A stretch of 64,000 nucleotides of DNA from Tolypeutes matacus (GCA_026826555.1 JAKSZT010053994.1:2066742-2130741); one strand, 5' to 3'; shown: positions 35,991 to 47,954, numbered from the stretch's first letter. Notes: generated by a model not told the origin, from the sequence alone. Numbers and translations are program-made.

Positions 35991-38123
35991 ACTTGCACAT
36001 TGAAGGGATATGACAGGAGGGCATAGACTGAACATCTTTGCATGTGATTTTTATCCATTCATATTTCCTCTTTGGAAAAGTGTCTATTCAAATCTCTTGC
36101 CCATTTTAAAAATGGATTGTTTTTCTTTTTCTTTTTTGAGATGTAAGAATTCTTTATATATGCTGGATATGAGGCCCTTACTGGATAAGTTATACCCAAA
36201 TATTCCATTGAGTTGGCTGCCTTTTCACTTTCTTGACAAAATCCTTTGAAGTGCTAATGATTTTTTTAATTTTGAGGATGCTCAATTTATATGTTTTTTT
36301 TATTTTGCTGCTCATGATCTGGTGATAAAGTTTATAAAAACATTTCCTACTAGATCTTCTACATGCTTCCCTACATTATATTCTAGGAGTTTTATTGTTG
36401 TGGCTCTTATACTTAGGTCTTTGATCAATATTGAGTTAATTTTTGTATAAGGCATGAGATGGTGATCCTCTCTCAATCTTTTGGATATGGATATCCAGTT
36501 CTCCCAGCACCATTTCTTGAAGAGGCCATTCTGTCCCATTGGAGTGGGCTTGGTGTCCTTGTTGAATATCAGTTTATGGTATATGGGAGACACTATATCA
36601 GAACTCTCAATTTGGTTTTATTTGTCATTATGTCTATCCTTGTGCTAATATCATGCTGTTTTAACCAATGTAGCTTTGTAGAATGCTTTAAATTCAGGTA
36701 GCATGATTCCTCCAATTTCCTTTTCCTTTTTCAATATGTTTTTTGGCTGTTCAGAAGCACTTGGCCATCCAAATAAATTTCATTATTGACTTTTCCAATT
36801 CAGTAAAAAAATGCTGTTGTAATTTTTATTGGGATTGCATTAAATCAGTAAATCACGGGTATGACAGACATCCTCATGATGCTTAGATTCCTATCAATGA
36901 ACATGGAATATTCTTCCATTTATTTAGTTCTTCTTTGATTTTCTTCAACAATGTTGAGTTTTCTGTGTACAAGTCCTTTATATTTTTAATAAAGTTTATT
37001 CTTAGATATTTGATTCTTTTAGTTGCTATTGTAAAAGGATTTTTTTCTTGATTTCCTCAGATTGCTCATTATTAGTGTCCAGAAACACATAATTTTTGTG
37101 TATTAATCTTATACCTTGCCTCTACTGAACTCATTTTTTCAGCTCTAGAAGCTTTGGTGTAGATTTCTTAGGGCTTTCTATGTATAGGATCATGCCATCT
37201 TCAAATAGTGAAATTTTACTTCTTACTTTCAAATTTGGATGACTTTAATTTCTTTTTTTGCCTAAGTGATGGAACAAGTATTTCTAACACAATGTTAAAT
37301 ATGAGCAGTGACATTGGTCATCTTTGTTTTGTTCTAGATCTTAGAAGGAAAGCCTTTAGCATTTAACCATTGAGTAGGATGTTAGCTGTAGATTTTTCAT
37401 ACATACCCTTTATCTTGTTGAGGAATTTTCCTTCTACTCCTATCTTTTGAAGTGTTTTAATCAAGAAACGATGCTATATTTTATCAAATGCTATTTTTGC
37501 ATCAATAGAGAGGATTATTTGATTTTTTTTTCTTTCAGTCAGTTTGGTGTATTATATTGACTTACTTTCTCATGTTGAACCATCCTTGCATAACTGGGAT
37601 GAAACCTACTTGATCATGATGTATAATTTGTTTGATGTGTTGTTTAGCTCACATTTTGTTGAGGATTTTAGCATCCAGTTTAATTAGAGAGATTGTTTTG
37701 TCATTTTCAATTCTTGTGGCATCTTTATGTGTCTTTGGTACTAGGGTGATGTTCGCATCATAGAATGAGTTAACAATGTTACCTCCATTTCTATATTTTG
37801 GAAGAGTCTAAGCAAGGTTGCTGTTAGTTCTTTCCAGAATGATTGGTAGAATTCACCTGTGAAGCCATCTGGTCCTAGGCTTTTCTTGTTTGGGAGGTTT
37901 TTGATGAGTATTTCAATCTCGCTATTTGTGATTGGTCTGGTGAGTTTATCAACTTCTTATTTCATCAATGTAGTTTGCTTGTGTTTTTCTAGAAGTTTAT
38001 CCATTTCATATAAGTGATCCAGTTTGTTGGCATACAATTTTTCAAAGTACCCTCTTATGATTGTCTTTATTTCTGTGGCATCAGTGGTGATATCCATTTC
38101 TCATTGTTCTAATGTATTTACTT

Positions 38124-38170
38124 CTATTTTTTTTTTCTTTTTCTTTTCTTTTTTTTTTTTTTTTTTTGTC
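38124..38170. repeat. T-rich tract in L1 ORF2
   Basis: A run of T with a few C (A-rich on the L1 sense strand) expanded inside ORF2 of copy C. It is a simple-sequence expansion and not an insertion tail, because the ORF2 sequence continues on both sides. Confidence 0.7.
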
Positions 38171-38697
38171 TAGCTAAGGGTTTGTAATTTTTATTACTTT
38201 CAAAGAACCACATTTTGGTTTTGTTAATTTTTCTAGCATTTTGTTTATTTTTAATTTCATTTAGTTTGATTCTAATCTTTATTTCCTTCTTTCTGTTTGC
38301 TTTGGGATGAGTTTGTAGTTCTTTTTCTAATTCCTCCAGATGTGAAATCAAGTCTTTGATTCTAGCTCTTTCTTCTTTTATAATGTGAGAATTTATAGCT
38401 ATATATTTCATTCTCAGCACTGCATTTTACTGCATCACATAAGTTTTGATATGTTGTGTTCTCAATTTCACTCAAGGTAGTTTTTCATTATTTTTGCAGT
38501 TTCCTTCTTGAACCACTAATTGTCTAAGACTCTGTTGTTTCACTTCCATATCCTTGTGTTTATATTGGTTGTCTGACCTTGTTAATTTCCAGATACATTC
38601 TGTTGTGGTCAGAGAAAATACTTTGTATAATTTCAATCTTTCTAAATTAACTGAGATTTGTTCTGTGACCTAGCCTGTGTTCTATCCTAGAGAATGG

Positions 38698-39168
38698 TCA
38701 TTGTGTGCTCAAGAAGAATGTATATACTGCTGTATTGGGGTGTAAAGTTCTATATATATCTATTTTGTCTAGACCATCTAATGTATTATACAAGGTCTCT
38801 GTTTCTTTATTAACCCTCTCTTGAGATGATCTGTTTAATGGTGATAATGGTATAATAAAGCCCCCTACTAAAATTGTAGAGACATCTATTTCTCTCTTCA
38901 GATTATCCATTGTTTGCCTCATGTGCTTTGGGGCATCCTCATTAGGTTGATGAATATTTATGATTGTTCTTTCTTCTTGATTGACTATCCATTTCATTAA
39001 TATATAGTATCCTTTATCTCTTACAATAGTTTCACATTTAAAGTCTATTTTGTCCATTAGTATAGCTACTTCCATACCTTTTTGGTAATTTTTTGCATGG
39101 TAAATTGTTTTCCAAGCATTCACTTCCAACTTCCTTGTGTCCCTGGGCCTAAGGTGAGTTTCTTGCAT
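38698..39168 (-). pseudogene. L1 ORF2 endonuclease domain, open 156 codons
   Basis: An uninterrupted minus-strand frame covers the second half of the APE-like endonuclease: an initial QETHLR motif (catalytic glutamate context), GYYILMKW, INIHQPNEDAPK and GGFIIPLSPLNRSS. In the family the last of these normally reads with GDFN, where the D and N are catalytic. Here that box is GGFI, so two active-site residues are lost. It is open but not functional. Confidence 0.85.
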
Positions 39169-39419
39169 ATAGTTGTGTCAAAGTTTCTTATCAATTCTGC
39201 CAATCTTTGTCTTTTGATTGGAAAGTTTAATCCATTAACATTCAATGATATACTGTCAAGTCACTTTTACAGTAACCATTTTTATGTAAGTTTATATATG
39301 TCATATTTTGTTTTTATTTATTTTTTAAATATTTTTAGTTATTCATACTAATAATCTTTCTTTCTACACTCTCCTCCAACCATCTTTATCCTGCTTTTTC
39401 TTTCAACCTGCACAATTTC

Positions 39420-39842
39420 CTTAGTATTTCTTGAAGAGAAGGTTTCTCATTGACAAACTCCCTTAAATTCTATCTGAATATCTTAACTAGCCCTCATTTT
39501 TGAGTGTCAACTTTGCTGGATACAGAATTCTTGTCTAGTAGTTCATTTGCTATTCTTTAGCATCTTAACTATGTCATTCCACTGCCCTCTCACCTTTTTG
39601 GTTTCAGATGAGAACTCAGCACTTAATCTTATCTAGCTTCACTTTTATGGGATGGATCTCTTTTCTTTTGCTGCCTTCAATATTTTCTGTTTGTCTTCTG
39701 CATTTGACAGTTTGATGAGTATATATCTCAGAGTATGACTGTTAGGATTTATGCTCTTAGGAGTGTGCTCTCTCCCAGGGTGGCTGGTTGTGGTAGCCTG
39801 TCTCATAAGTTTATCCCTCCCCTCTCCTTGGAGCTGCTCCAT
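39420..39842 (-). pseudogene. L1 ORF1 C-terminal half fused to 5'UTR
   Basis: The minus-strand frame 39,645-39,842 reads 5'UTR-derived residues, then at about 39,773 enters ORF1 (HTPKSINPNSHTLRYILIKLSN, KILKAAKEKRS). The C-terminal KPALQEILK-like part lies at 39,430-39,470. Everything of ORF1 before the RRM-like domain is absent. Confidence 0.75.
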
Positions 39843-40315
39843 TGCTGACTGGCAATGTTTTATTGTGTTGTTTTTGTTTCTGATCTGCCCTCCCTATAAC
39901 CCTCCCCTCTTCACTTCTCTCTCCCTGAGTTGGCTGTGTGCCAGTCCTCCACATCTTTTCGCTCTACAATGCCCCCATGTCAAGAACCTCCTGGATAAAA
40001 TAATGCTTCTCTGGTCACCCAAGGTCCAGGGGACTTAACTCACTCCAGGAGATGGCTGAGTGCTGGTTTTCTGTTTAGGTCGCTTCCCTGATTTCCCTTC
40101 CCCTCTGAGCTGGCTTGAGTATCCTATCTCCTATGGCCTCCTTTTCCCCTATGACCAACTGGGTCTCCCTCTATAGCTGCCTTCTCAAATTGCCCCTGTG
40201 GTCCCATATCTTCACTTCTAAATATGCCTTCCTTCTTGCAGTTTCTGGAGGAAGACTGCAGCCTGTCATTCCCTACTCCACTATCTTGGAGCTCCTCTCT
40301 TTGTTGACATTTAAT

Positions 40316-41080
40316 CACACATTTTCCAACCCTTCTCCCTGTTTTGTTTGTATTTTCTCCTTGGTACTTATCACACTATAAAATATTTTTTTAATTCTAT
40401 TATATATTTATTTTTTCTACCTTCTCAAGTCGAATTTAAATTCCTACAATATAGATTTTGTCTTTCTTTACAATCATATCTCCTCACACATACTCAGCTC
40501 TCAGTAAATCATTGTTGACTTAATAAATGAATGGATGAGTTCATTTTCATTTGAGAGAAAAGTGCTTTTTTGCAGGCCAAGAAACATCTCTAACACCACT
40601 TTAACAAGAGGTACACATGTAGCCAGTGCAAAAGCAGTGGGAAAAACTGTGGCCACAGCAACAAATGAGACAGCTGACCACAGAATGAGCAAGAAAGCAA
40701 AGTTGCAGCATAGGTAAAGAGTTCTGAATTGGGTGGCAGGAATGACAGCTGTGGAAGACTGGGTAACAAGGGGGCAGAGATGTTGAGAAGCAGCAGTGCT
40801 GCTACATTTTCCCATGTGTTAGCTGTGACAACATTGGCCCAAGAAATGAAGGGGTAGATTCTGAGCCTGTGGCAAAGGAAAGAATAGAAGGTTTTTAAAA
40901 TCTCTTGCATCATATAAAAACTGATGAAATATTTATTTCATTAACAAGAGACTGGGAAGATGGAGCTGCATTTACAGCCACTATAGAGTAGGAAAGTAGA
41001 AACCTATTTGTATTTGATTGCCTATTGCAATCACCATCAAACAGGATCTCTTTCTTTCATAGATATCCATTTGTATTTCT
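40316..41080. other. Unassigned sequence
   Basis: No element is recognised. A minus-strand frame of 104 codons (40,501-40,815) is hydrophobic but has an overlapping plus-strand frame and no domain. The stretch could hold a decayed retrocopy; nothing specific supports that. Confidence 0.3.
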
Positions 41081-41261
41081 TTTTAAAAAGGATGAAAAGA
41101 ATCTAATAGATGTATGGAACACAATCAACCATGGCATTATATATATTGTGGGAGTCCCAGAAAAGAAGAAAGAGATAAGAGAGAAATGAATATTCAAAGA
41201 AATAATGGCAGAAGTCTTCCCAAATGGAATGAAAGTCATGAATATGTACATTCAAGAAGGC
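41081..41261 (+). mobile_element. L1 ORF1 fragment (first piece of nested L1)
   Basis: Plus-strand residues of the L1 ORF1 RRM-like domain (a GVPEK-like motif, then EIMAEVFPN and VMNMYIQEG). The sequence breaks off at 41,261 and continues in register at about 42,590 (ccaaacagtataaacttg), so an LTR insertion lies between. Confidence 0.7.
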
Positions 41262-41290
41262 TGTAGTGTCTAGAATTTATGTACCTCAGA

Positions 41291-42081
41291 ATAAACATAT
41301 TCTTTTTTTTTTTTAGATTTTTTTAAAATTTATTTTTATTGTGGTTAAAAATCAAAATTCTCACAATACATACAAACATTTTCAAAATGATATATAAATA
41401 TATATGCATATATGTTTATTTGCTTACAAAAATGTTATATATATATATACACACACACACATATATTTTAAGAGGTGCTTAGATTACCCAAAATATTACA
41501 CGGAATCCACTGGGATTCCTAGGTTGCCCACCTCCCACACCTCCCACCACATCCCACACAAACATCTTCCACAAGTGTGGCCCACCACCCTCAATGAACT
41601 TACACATCCTGGAGCCTTGCCACCAACCATAGACCACAGTTCACACTGTAGACCACAATCTCTCCCACTCAGTTCTGAGTGGTGTGTGCTGATTTAAAAT
41701 GGCCTACATCGGTTGCCACAACAGTACTCAGGACAACTTCCAACTCCCAAAGAAGCCCCTGTATTTCAACTGCTCATCCCCTCCCTACCCCAAAAGTGTC
41801 AAGTGGCCACTGGCTCCACCTCATCCAAGTCACCTGGTGAGGAGACAACGATGGGCAACGGCCATCCCAGGGAATGGAGAGGGCCTGCATCTGCAGGCAG
41901 GATCATCCCACCCACCATATCCATGGGATATAAGCCCTCTCTCACTTGGAGTTGGAGTGGACATCACCATCCCAGTCCCCTCAGGATTGGGGGGAGAACT
42001 ATGGACTAGAGTGGACTTGATGGTATTCTCTTGTTCACATATGGTGATTCTAGCAATACAAGAAATTATAAACATATTCTT
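41291..42081. repeat. 14-bp target duplication around the inverted L1
   Basis: ataaacatattctt is present at 41,291-41,304 and again at 42,068-42,081, a perfect 14-bp match directly outside the L1. Removing one copy and the insert restores a continuous LTR sequence. Confidence 0.93.
41305..42067 (-). mobile_element. L1 tail with 5' inversion (twin priming)
   Basis: The left part (41,305-41,838) is a minus-strand T-family 3' tail with poly(T) at 41,303-41,314. The right part (41,839-42,067) is the same family in plus orientation, from a more 5' region (landmark atggactagagtggact). One orientation change inside one insertion with intact target duplications is the signature of twin priming. No coding content. 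Confidence 0.85.
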
Positions 42082-42590
42082 AAACTTAATGAATTCCCAT
42101 GGAAATGAAACCAATGCAAATAGGAAATTTTGATTAGGTTACTTCAGGTAAAGTGTATCCCAACTGAATCAGTTTTTAAAAACAGTTTTATTAAGATATA
42201 TTCACACACCATAAAATCCATCCAAAATATATAATCAATGGCCCTTAATATATCTACAGAGTTTTTTTTTTAAGACAAATTCTTGGAGTATTTAATAAGA
42301 AGTATGAAAGTCAGGCAGACAGAAGCCAAGAGAGCAGCCAGAAGCTGGAAATCAATGGAACACATAAAAGAAAGGAGTTGTCACTATGTGCTGTCTATGT
42401 GACAGAAAAAGACAAGGACAAAGGATGCCTAGCAGCCAGCATCAGAATGCTACAGTCTCCTAGAGGAAGTCATCATCTGGCTGATAGCTTAATTTTGGAC
42501 TTTTCCTAGGCTCAAAATCATGGTCCAATTAATTCCCATTTTTAAAAGCCAAAACATTGTATGTTGAATATTTTAGCAGCTAGGAAGCTA

Positions 42591-42802
42591 AAAGAAAGAA
42601 CAATGAACACCAAACAGTATAAACTTGAAAAGAAACACACCAAAATATATAGTAGACAATTTGAGAATGCCAAGAGAAAAGCCTCACCTTATGCAAAAAG
42701 GAGTTCCAAGAAAATTAAGTACTGATATCTTATCAAAAACCATGGAGGCAAGAAGGCAGTGGGACAAATGTATAAAGTGCTAAAATAAAATAATTGACTC
42801 TT
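42591..42802 (+). mobile_element. L1 ORF1 C-terminal fragment
   Basis: Continues the ORF1 from 41,261: accaaacagtataaact, ccatggaggcaagaaggcag and a terminal aataattgactct. It is interrupted at 42,803 by an LTR. Confidence 0.7.
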
Positions 42803-43225
42803 GTGGTGGTTTGGAACTATGTACCCTAGAAAAAAACATATCCATAAACTTTATACTTTCTTGTGTGTGAGAACCTGTTGTTAAAATGGACCTATTGATG
42901 AGGTTACTTCAGTTACAGGTTGGTGGTCCACCTCAATCAGGATAAGCCTTAATCCTATTACTGGAGTCCTTTAAAAGAGCAATGAAATTAAAATAGAAAG
43001 AAAACTATTGGAAGGAAAAGCTGAAGGTAAACTGAACCCTGAAGAGAAGGAAGAGACCGGAAGAGGCCATAATGTAAATTTCCATATGAGAGAATATTCC
43101 AAGACCAAATATCACAGTCAGCCAGCTCCAGAATGCCAGTCTTTAGGAAGAAAGCATTAACTTGATGACACTTTCATTTTTCCTAACCTCAAAAGCATGA
43201 ACTAATAAATTCCTATATTTTACTA
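42803..43225 (+). mobile_element. MaLR-like LTR
   Basis: Starts with tgtggtggtttggaactatg and runs to an AATAAA-type signal (ctaataaattcct) near 43,207. It contains gatgaggttacttcagtta and gccagtctttaggaagaaag, structural positions known from MaLR/MLT1-like LTRs. The end after the poly(A) signal appears truncated. Located between L1 ORF1 and ORF2 pieces. Confidence 0.65.
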
Positions 43226-43850
43226 CAAATTGAAAATTCACAAATGCTCTGAAATTAAACACAATGCTCAAACAAATAATATGACCAACAAGAATCACAA
43301 GAGAAAGAAAGAAAATCTTCAGGCGAATGAATCTGAAAGCACTACATACCAAAATTTGTAGTATGGGAATTTTGTCAATACAACTCTAAATGTTTCATTT
43401 AAAAAGACAAAAATATCTTAAATAAGAGACTTTCTCTCACCAATAAAAGATATAGATAAAGGAGAGCAAACTAAACCCAGAGCAGAGGGGAAAAAATACC
43501 AAAGTTAGCATGGAGACAAATAGGGAATAAAGGAACAATAATAGAAAAATCAACAAACCAAAAGTTGAAAAACTAGACCTACAAAGAATAAAGGAGACAA
43601 ATAATAAAAGACAGAGGATGCAAGTAATTAAATCAGAAATGAAAGGAGGAATATTACTGCTGATGACACAGAACTAAAAGGGATTATACAAGAACACTAT
43701 GAACAACTTAATGAAAAATTAAATAACCTAGATGAAATAAACAAATTCCTAGAAACAGCCAAATACCTACTCTGACTCAAGAGGAAATAAAAGATCTCAA
43801 TAGACAAATAGGAAGGAAAAAAATTGAATGGGTAATCATAAACCTTCCCG
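43226..43850 (+). mobile_element. L1 ORF2 fragment (before the ERV)
   Basis: Plus-strand L1 endonuclease-RT linker, with residues such as EQLNEKLNNLDEINKFLE readable near 43,690-43,760. It breaks off near 43,850 in the segment that precedes the RT domain and resumes near 51,535, so the ERV between them inserted into this L1. Confidence 0.7.
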
Positions 43851-43854
43851 GAGG

Positions 43855-44260
43855 GAAAATCCTGGAAGCAGATAGATTTGGAGTTAGTTGCTTTAAGTGC
43901 ATTGTGGGAACACAGGACCACACACAAAAAAACTTTCAGCAGATAACTGCTATAATACTTACATAGCACACAAAGTACAAAAAAGCAGAGCAAAAGTTAT
44001 CATCATGGCCCATTCCACAGGGAGGCCATCTGCTCAGATTGATATTGGTGGATGGCATGTCTACACATACCACTACATGCCAGAGATAAGGGGTGCTTGT
44101 ACTGCCCAAGAGTGGGTATTTATACAACCCAGGGGAAAGTAGCTGCATGCCGCTGAGAGTTCCTGATAAACAGCTGGAATTGCTTGTTCTTGGTTTGTGA
44201 TTTAAGATATTGTCAAGCTCTTCCTTCACTTGAAGTCACACCTTGAGATTGTGGGAGAAG
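43855..44260 (-). repeat. Outer ERV LTR, left copy
   Basis: Matches the right copy through acatagcacacaaagt, gtgggtatttatac, cctgataaacagctggaa and tgatttaagatattgtcaa. The exact ends are uncertain because the two copies diverge at both edges. Orientation is inferred from the minus-strand pol between the copies. Confidence 0.6.
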
Positions 44261-44738
44261 GTCACTTTAGTACACTTGCCATTAATAGTCTGGTGGGGCC
44301 CCTTTGGGAATAGTCCCTAATGTCCTTTTCAGGGCTCTGGTTAGTTAACATCTCTTTTGGAAAATAGGAAATTAATCCTCTGTAATGAGAGATGTATTCC
44401 ATTTTCCTGGACCTTTAATATCATGATTTCAGAATGTCCATGTCCAATTTGGAGGTGGATCCAACAAGTTGCAGAAGCAGACATGGAAAGTTCAGTTTTT
44501 CAAAGATGTCACTCAAGTTAGGTTCAAAGTCCTCATCCTCCAGACAGGTCTCATCCTCTGTTTTTCTTCCAGGAGGAACCCCATCCTTGTGAGAAGAGAA
44601 AAGTATTTCAGTGTACCCTATTTCAGCTCAGTAATTCCAATGATACTCATTGTGACACTGGTCCTTCCCAAGCACAGCAACATTAGTAACATAGACAGTA
44701 CTTTTCCACTACACTAATGTTTCCAAAGGTCCTGGTCC
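44261..44738 (-). other. ERV internal sequence, unassigned
   Basis: Lies between the left outer LTR and the inserted LINE tail, where the 3' part of pol or env would be expected. No env motif is seen. A short plus-strand frame (44,469-44,717) has no supporting evidence. Confidence 0.35.
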
Positions 44739-45148
44739 CAAAACAGGGATTTTTACAAAATAATTTGTTATAATTTATTTGTTTTTAATTATATTTTTAT
44801 TTTTAAGATACTTTAGATTACAAAAATATTATCTAAAAATATAGAGATTTCCCATATTCCCCACCCCTCCCCTTTTTACACTCTCCACTACTAATATCTT
44901 TCATTAGTGTGGTACATTTGTAACAATTGATAAGCACATATTGAAGCATGACTACTAACCATGGACTATAGTTTACAATATAGTTTACACTCTGTCTCAC
45001 ACAATTTTGTAAGTTATGACAAAATATATAATGGCTTGTATCCATCATTGTAATGCAATGCAAGACAATTCCAATGTCTGGAAAATGCCCCCATATTACA
45101 CATATTTTTCTCTCTCCTTCCCCTCAGAACCTCAAAACAGGGATTTTT
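44739..45148. repeat. 16-bp target duplication around LINE tail
   Basis: caaaacagggattttt occurs at 44,739-44,754 and at 45,133-45,148, perfectly matched, directly flanking the LINE tail. Confidence 0.92.
44755..45132 (-). mobile_element. 5'-truncated LINE tail (T family) in ERV
   Basis: A 378-bp minus-strand T-family 3' end (gtgtggtacatttgtaacaa at 44,909; ctaaccatggactatag at 44,955), T-rich at its left. Clean target duplications show it inserted after the ERV. It contains no coding sequence. Confidence 0.85.
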
Positions 45149-46062
45149 TTGATTGTCCAATTGCATTCCTTCCATGAACCCCATCAGACTGCTAAGCCAT
45201 GCGTCGTGGCACATGATTCATTACACAGGTACAAGGGGATGTTTGTGTCTGACTGTTCCAGTACTAAGAGGACTGCTCCAAAGGCAAGGGAACAGATGAC
45301 TTCAGATTGTCTGAACCATCAGTGATCCAGCCCTGTGCATCTGGTTTGGTATCTAAGTCAAGGTCCACAGGATGCCATTGAAGGGAAGGAAGGGCCCACA
45401 TTTAGTGTTGTAACAGGATCATTATTGGAAGACATTCACCATCCACTCATTCAAATGTGTTAAACCATGGAAATCTGGAAGAATGTGATCCTGAATACAC
45501 CACATCCATTTGATAATACTCTGTTGTTGGGCACTATGTGGTTAACAGGCTAAGGTTAGGTTGGGTTAACCAGAACTCAGGACATGATGGGGATTTCTGG
45601 CCTTAGAAGGACCTAGGATCTCTTGGTGATTCTTTTCATGTGTACAAAGGTCCAATAGCATGCAGACATCCCCTGGAAAGTGGAGTAATGCTGGGTTTTG
45701 TTTGGGAACATCTAGTTCCAAATACCCAGGAATCTTTGCATTCCTCTTGCTCCCTCCTGCCAGAGGGACCTGTTGCTGGGGGTCTGGATGGGAGAAACCT
45801 ATAACTCAAACACATATTCAGGCTGTAAAGGTAAAACAGCCACTTTTACCATTTGCAGGTCCTTCCTTTCTTCCACCGCACAGTGGAAATTACCTATTTT
45901 TTATGTCACCTGACAAAGGAATGCCAGGAGAATACTAAAATGAAGCTAATATACATACAGCCCAGTCAACCAATGGACCTCCTGTTTGGAGGTGGGTCAC
46001 TTTAGAGAGAGTAATTTGTCTTGTACTGGTTTAGGGTCCTGTTGCTGGTCTCCAGCCCAAAT
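45149..46062 (-). pseudogene. Outer ERV pol: RT end and RNase H remnant
   Basis: On the minus strand the RNase H start is recognisable: a stretch ending in GWITDGSD with the first catalytic aspartate in TDGS (45,312-45,323). Upstream sequence to 46,062 would be the RT thumb/connection. Stops break the frame. It is separated from its RT core (49,445 onwards) by the inserted ERV-L. Confidence 0.65.
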
Positions 46063-46067
46063 ACTAC

Positions 46068-46491
46068 TGTATTAATCTGGGTACTCTAGGGAAACAGAAC
46101 CAGCAGGAGATACTTTAAAGAGTATGAGATTTTATCAAAATGTCTCACAGAACCATGGGAATGCACACATTCAAAATCCATAGTGCAGGCTGCAAGCCAG
46201 GGCCTCCAATGAAGGTTACCAGAAGACACTGGCTGGTTGAAGTAGAGAAGGAGATCTCTCTGAATGCTGAAATAACTTCTCCTTTTAAGGTCTTCAAGTG
46301 ATTGGATGAGACATCACTCATTGATGACAATCTCCTTGGTTGATTGTACATGTAATCAGGCATAAATGCAATCAACTCACTGATGATTAATGACCATGAA
46401 ATGCCCTTCTATTACAATTAGTCCAGTGCTTTCTTGACCAAAGAACTAGGCACCATTACCTGGCCAAGTTGACACATTAGCTTAAACATCA
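46068..46491 (-). repeat. MLT2-like LTR of the inner ERV-L
   Basis: TG-CA bounded, 424 bp. On its sense strand it starts with tgatgtttaagctaatgtgt and ends with ccagattaataca, the layout of MLT2 LTRs of ERV-L. The opposite LTR is almost wholly deleted. Confidence 0.7.
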
Positions 46492-46899
46492 CTGTCTACC
46501 CCCTGTCTAATTGGCAGTCATACACCTCACCTTAAACCATACTTAATGACTATATAAAAACAATAAAAGATATATATATATATTTGCCTAACAATAATTA
46601 ACTGTCCTGTGTACAATTGGAAACACACTAAATTCCTCCAGAATAAAGTGAAACTCCTTAGATAATATTTACTCTTAAATTTGATGTCCTTAAAATACCA
46701 CAAAATGAAATTAATACAACTTATGTCATATGATAAGAGGAAAGGATATGGAAGAAAATAAAGATACTCATTTTAAGTACATATACAAACACACCCATAA
46801 CAAAACATGGAAGAAATATTCATGACCACTACAGTCCTCATTTCTGTAACTAGTCATGTGGTCAAAGTTCATGTTTAATACTACCTTCTTCCACTACTC

Positions 46900-47660
46900 A
46901 TTCCATGTTCCCTTTACCCTCAGAAAGCACCTAAGTTGGCCATGGATCTTTGTCTGGTGGGGTTACCTAATATTCAATCCTGAAGATTCTGGGCCACTGT
47001 TAGTCCTTCTAGGATTGGGTTGTTGTAGTTTTCCACTGACTTTAATCAAGGGCATGATTTTACTAAGAGATGCCCTAGGGTTGGGTTTCTTAAACATTTT
47101 TGTTCCATGGATTATTTGCCAGTCTGGTGAAAATCATGGACTCTTTACTAAGTCCAAACTGTACTGTATATTATTTAATAAATATATTACACCTGCACCA
47201 GCACATCCCCATAAGAATAATGCTTTATTTGAATTTCAATTCAAGCTCACATACCCCTTGTTAAAAGCCCCTGCCCTACGAGATCGTCTATATTCCAGGC
47301 AAATTTTTCTTTACCTCTGTTGCATAGTTGTAGCCCCATTTCCCCTGGATATGATAAATCACCCCACCCATAAAGTAAATCACCACTTTGTTCATTGGTT
47401 CAGATGTATGAGGTGCCCAATGTGCCCAGGTGGTAGTCTTAACTTCCAGTTCAATGGAATCAATGTTTTGTTTCCTGATGGAAGCACACCTCCTTTTGGA
47501 ACTAATTCCTGTAGACCATTATTTGTTGTGAAGTGGTTCCTTGATCAGATGCAATGTTGTAGAATATCTTGGCAGTGGACAAGACATTTATGTATCCATG
47601 GATTGTACCTTGAAAGAAACATTGTATTCAGGGAAAGTAACCCCACAACTGGAGTATGTA
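46900..47660 (-). pseudogene. ERV-L dUTPase remnant
   Basis: The dUTPase of ERV-L hydrolyses dUTP and is encoded at the end of pol. On the minus strand at about 47,300-47,560 the central part of the fold can be followed despite stops. The plus strand of the same interval has a 272-codon open frame (46,856-47,674), which is the antisense shadow. No intact protein is encoded. Confidence 0.6.
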
Positions 47661-47717
47661 TATATTCCAGTTAGAACAAATCACTGTCCCTTCCATGACA
47701 GAAGTGGTCTAATGTAA

Positions 47718-47954
47718 TCACCCTGCCATCAGATAGCAGGCTGTCACCCTGGTGAATTGTGCCATATCAAGGGTGGAATTATGTCTCTGTGGTTGGCAGA
47801 TTGGGCATTGTGGAGTAGCTGTAGCCAGGTTGACCTTGAGAGGGGAAGTCCATGTAGCTGAGCCCATCATAACCTCCATGCATAAAACCTTGTCTACTTT
47901 GTTCATGAGCCCATTAGGCAATGATAGGAGTGACTGGGGAAAGAGGCTGACCAT
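47718..47954 (-). pseudogene. ERV-L integrase remnant
   Basis: A minus-strand frame of 78 codons contains an integrase-like zinc-finger/linker part with CPICQPQRH, in which the CxxC half of the HHCC motif is visible. It lies directly after the RT remnant, so most of RT and all of RNase H were lost from this copy. Confidence 0.65.

Larger units (their letters stand above)
33385..40315 (-). mobile_element. L1 (copy C), minus strand, with insertion and 5' deletion
   Basis: A long minus-strand L1. The 3' end with T-rich start lies at 33,385, 3'UTR to about 34,480, ORF2 from there to about 39,240 (interrupted by a T-family tail at 34,919-35,990), ORF1 C-terminal half at 39,420-39,773 and 5'UTR at 39,775-40,310. 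The distal 5'UTR ends with ccaagatagtgg on the minus strand, close to a YY1-type motif. The first half of ORF1 is missing. Confidence 0.75.
41262..42590 (+). mobile_element. MaLR-like LTR, interrupted
   Basis: A plus-strand LTR beginning tgtagtgtctagaa and resembling the LTR at 42,803 (shared gttacttcag). It is broken by the 5'-inverted L1 at 41,305-42,067 and by a short minus-strand LINE tail at about 42,172-42,270. Without those it is about 470 bp. It ends near 42,585 and splits an L1 ORF1. Confidence 0.6.

Noticed and set aside
40501..40815. Minus-strand hydrophobic frame of 104 codons
   Set aside because: No family motif, overlaps a plus-strand frame, and hydrophobicity is expected from T-rich codons.
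46856..47674. Longest open frame in the window (272 codons, plus strand)
   Set aside because: It is antisense to the ERV-L dUTPase region, shows no domain, and its composition fits a shadow frame.
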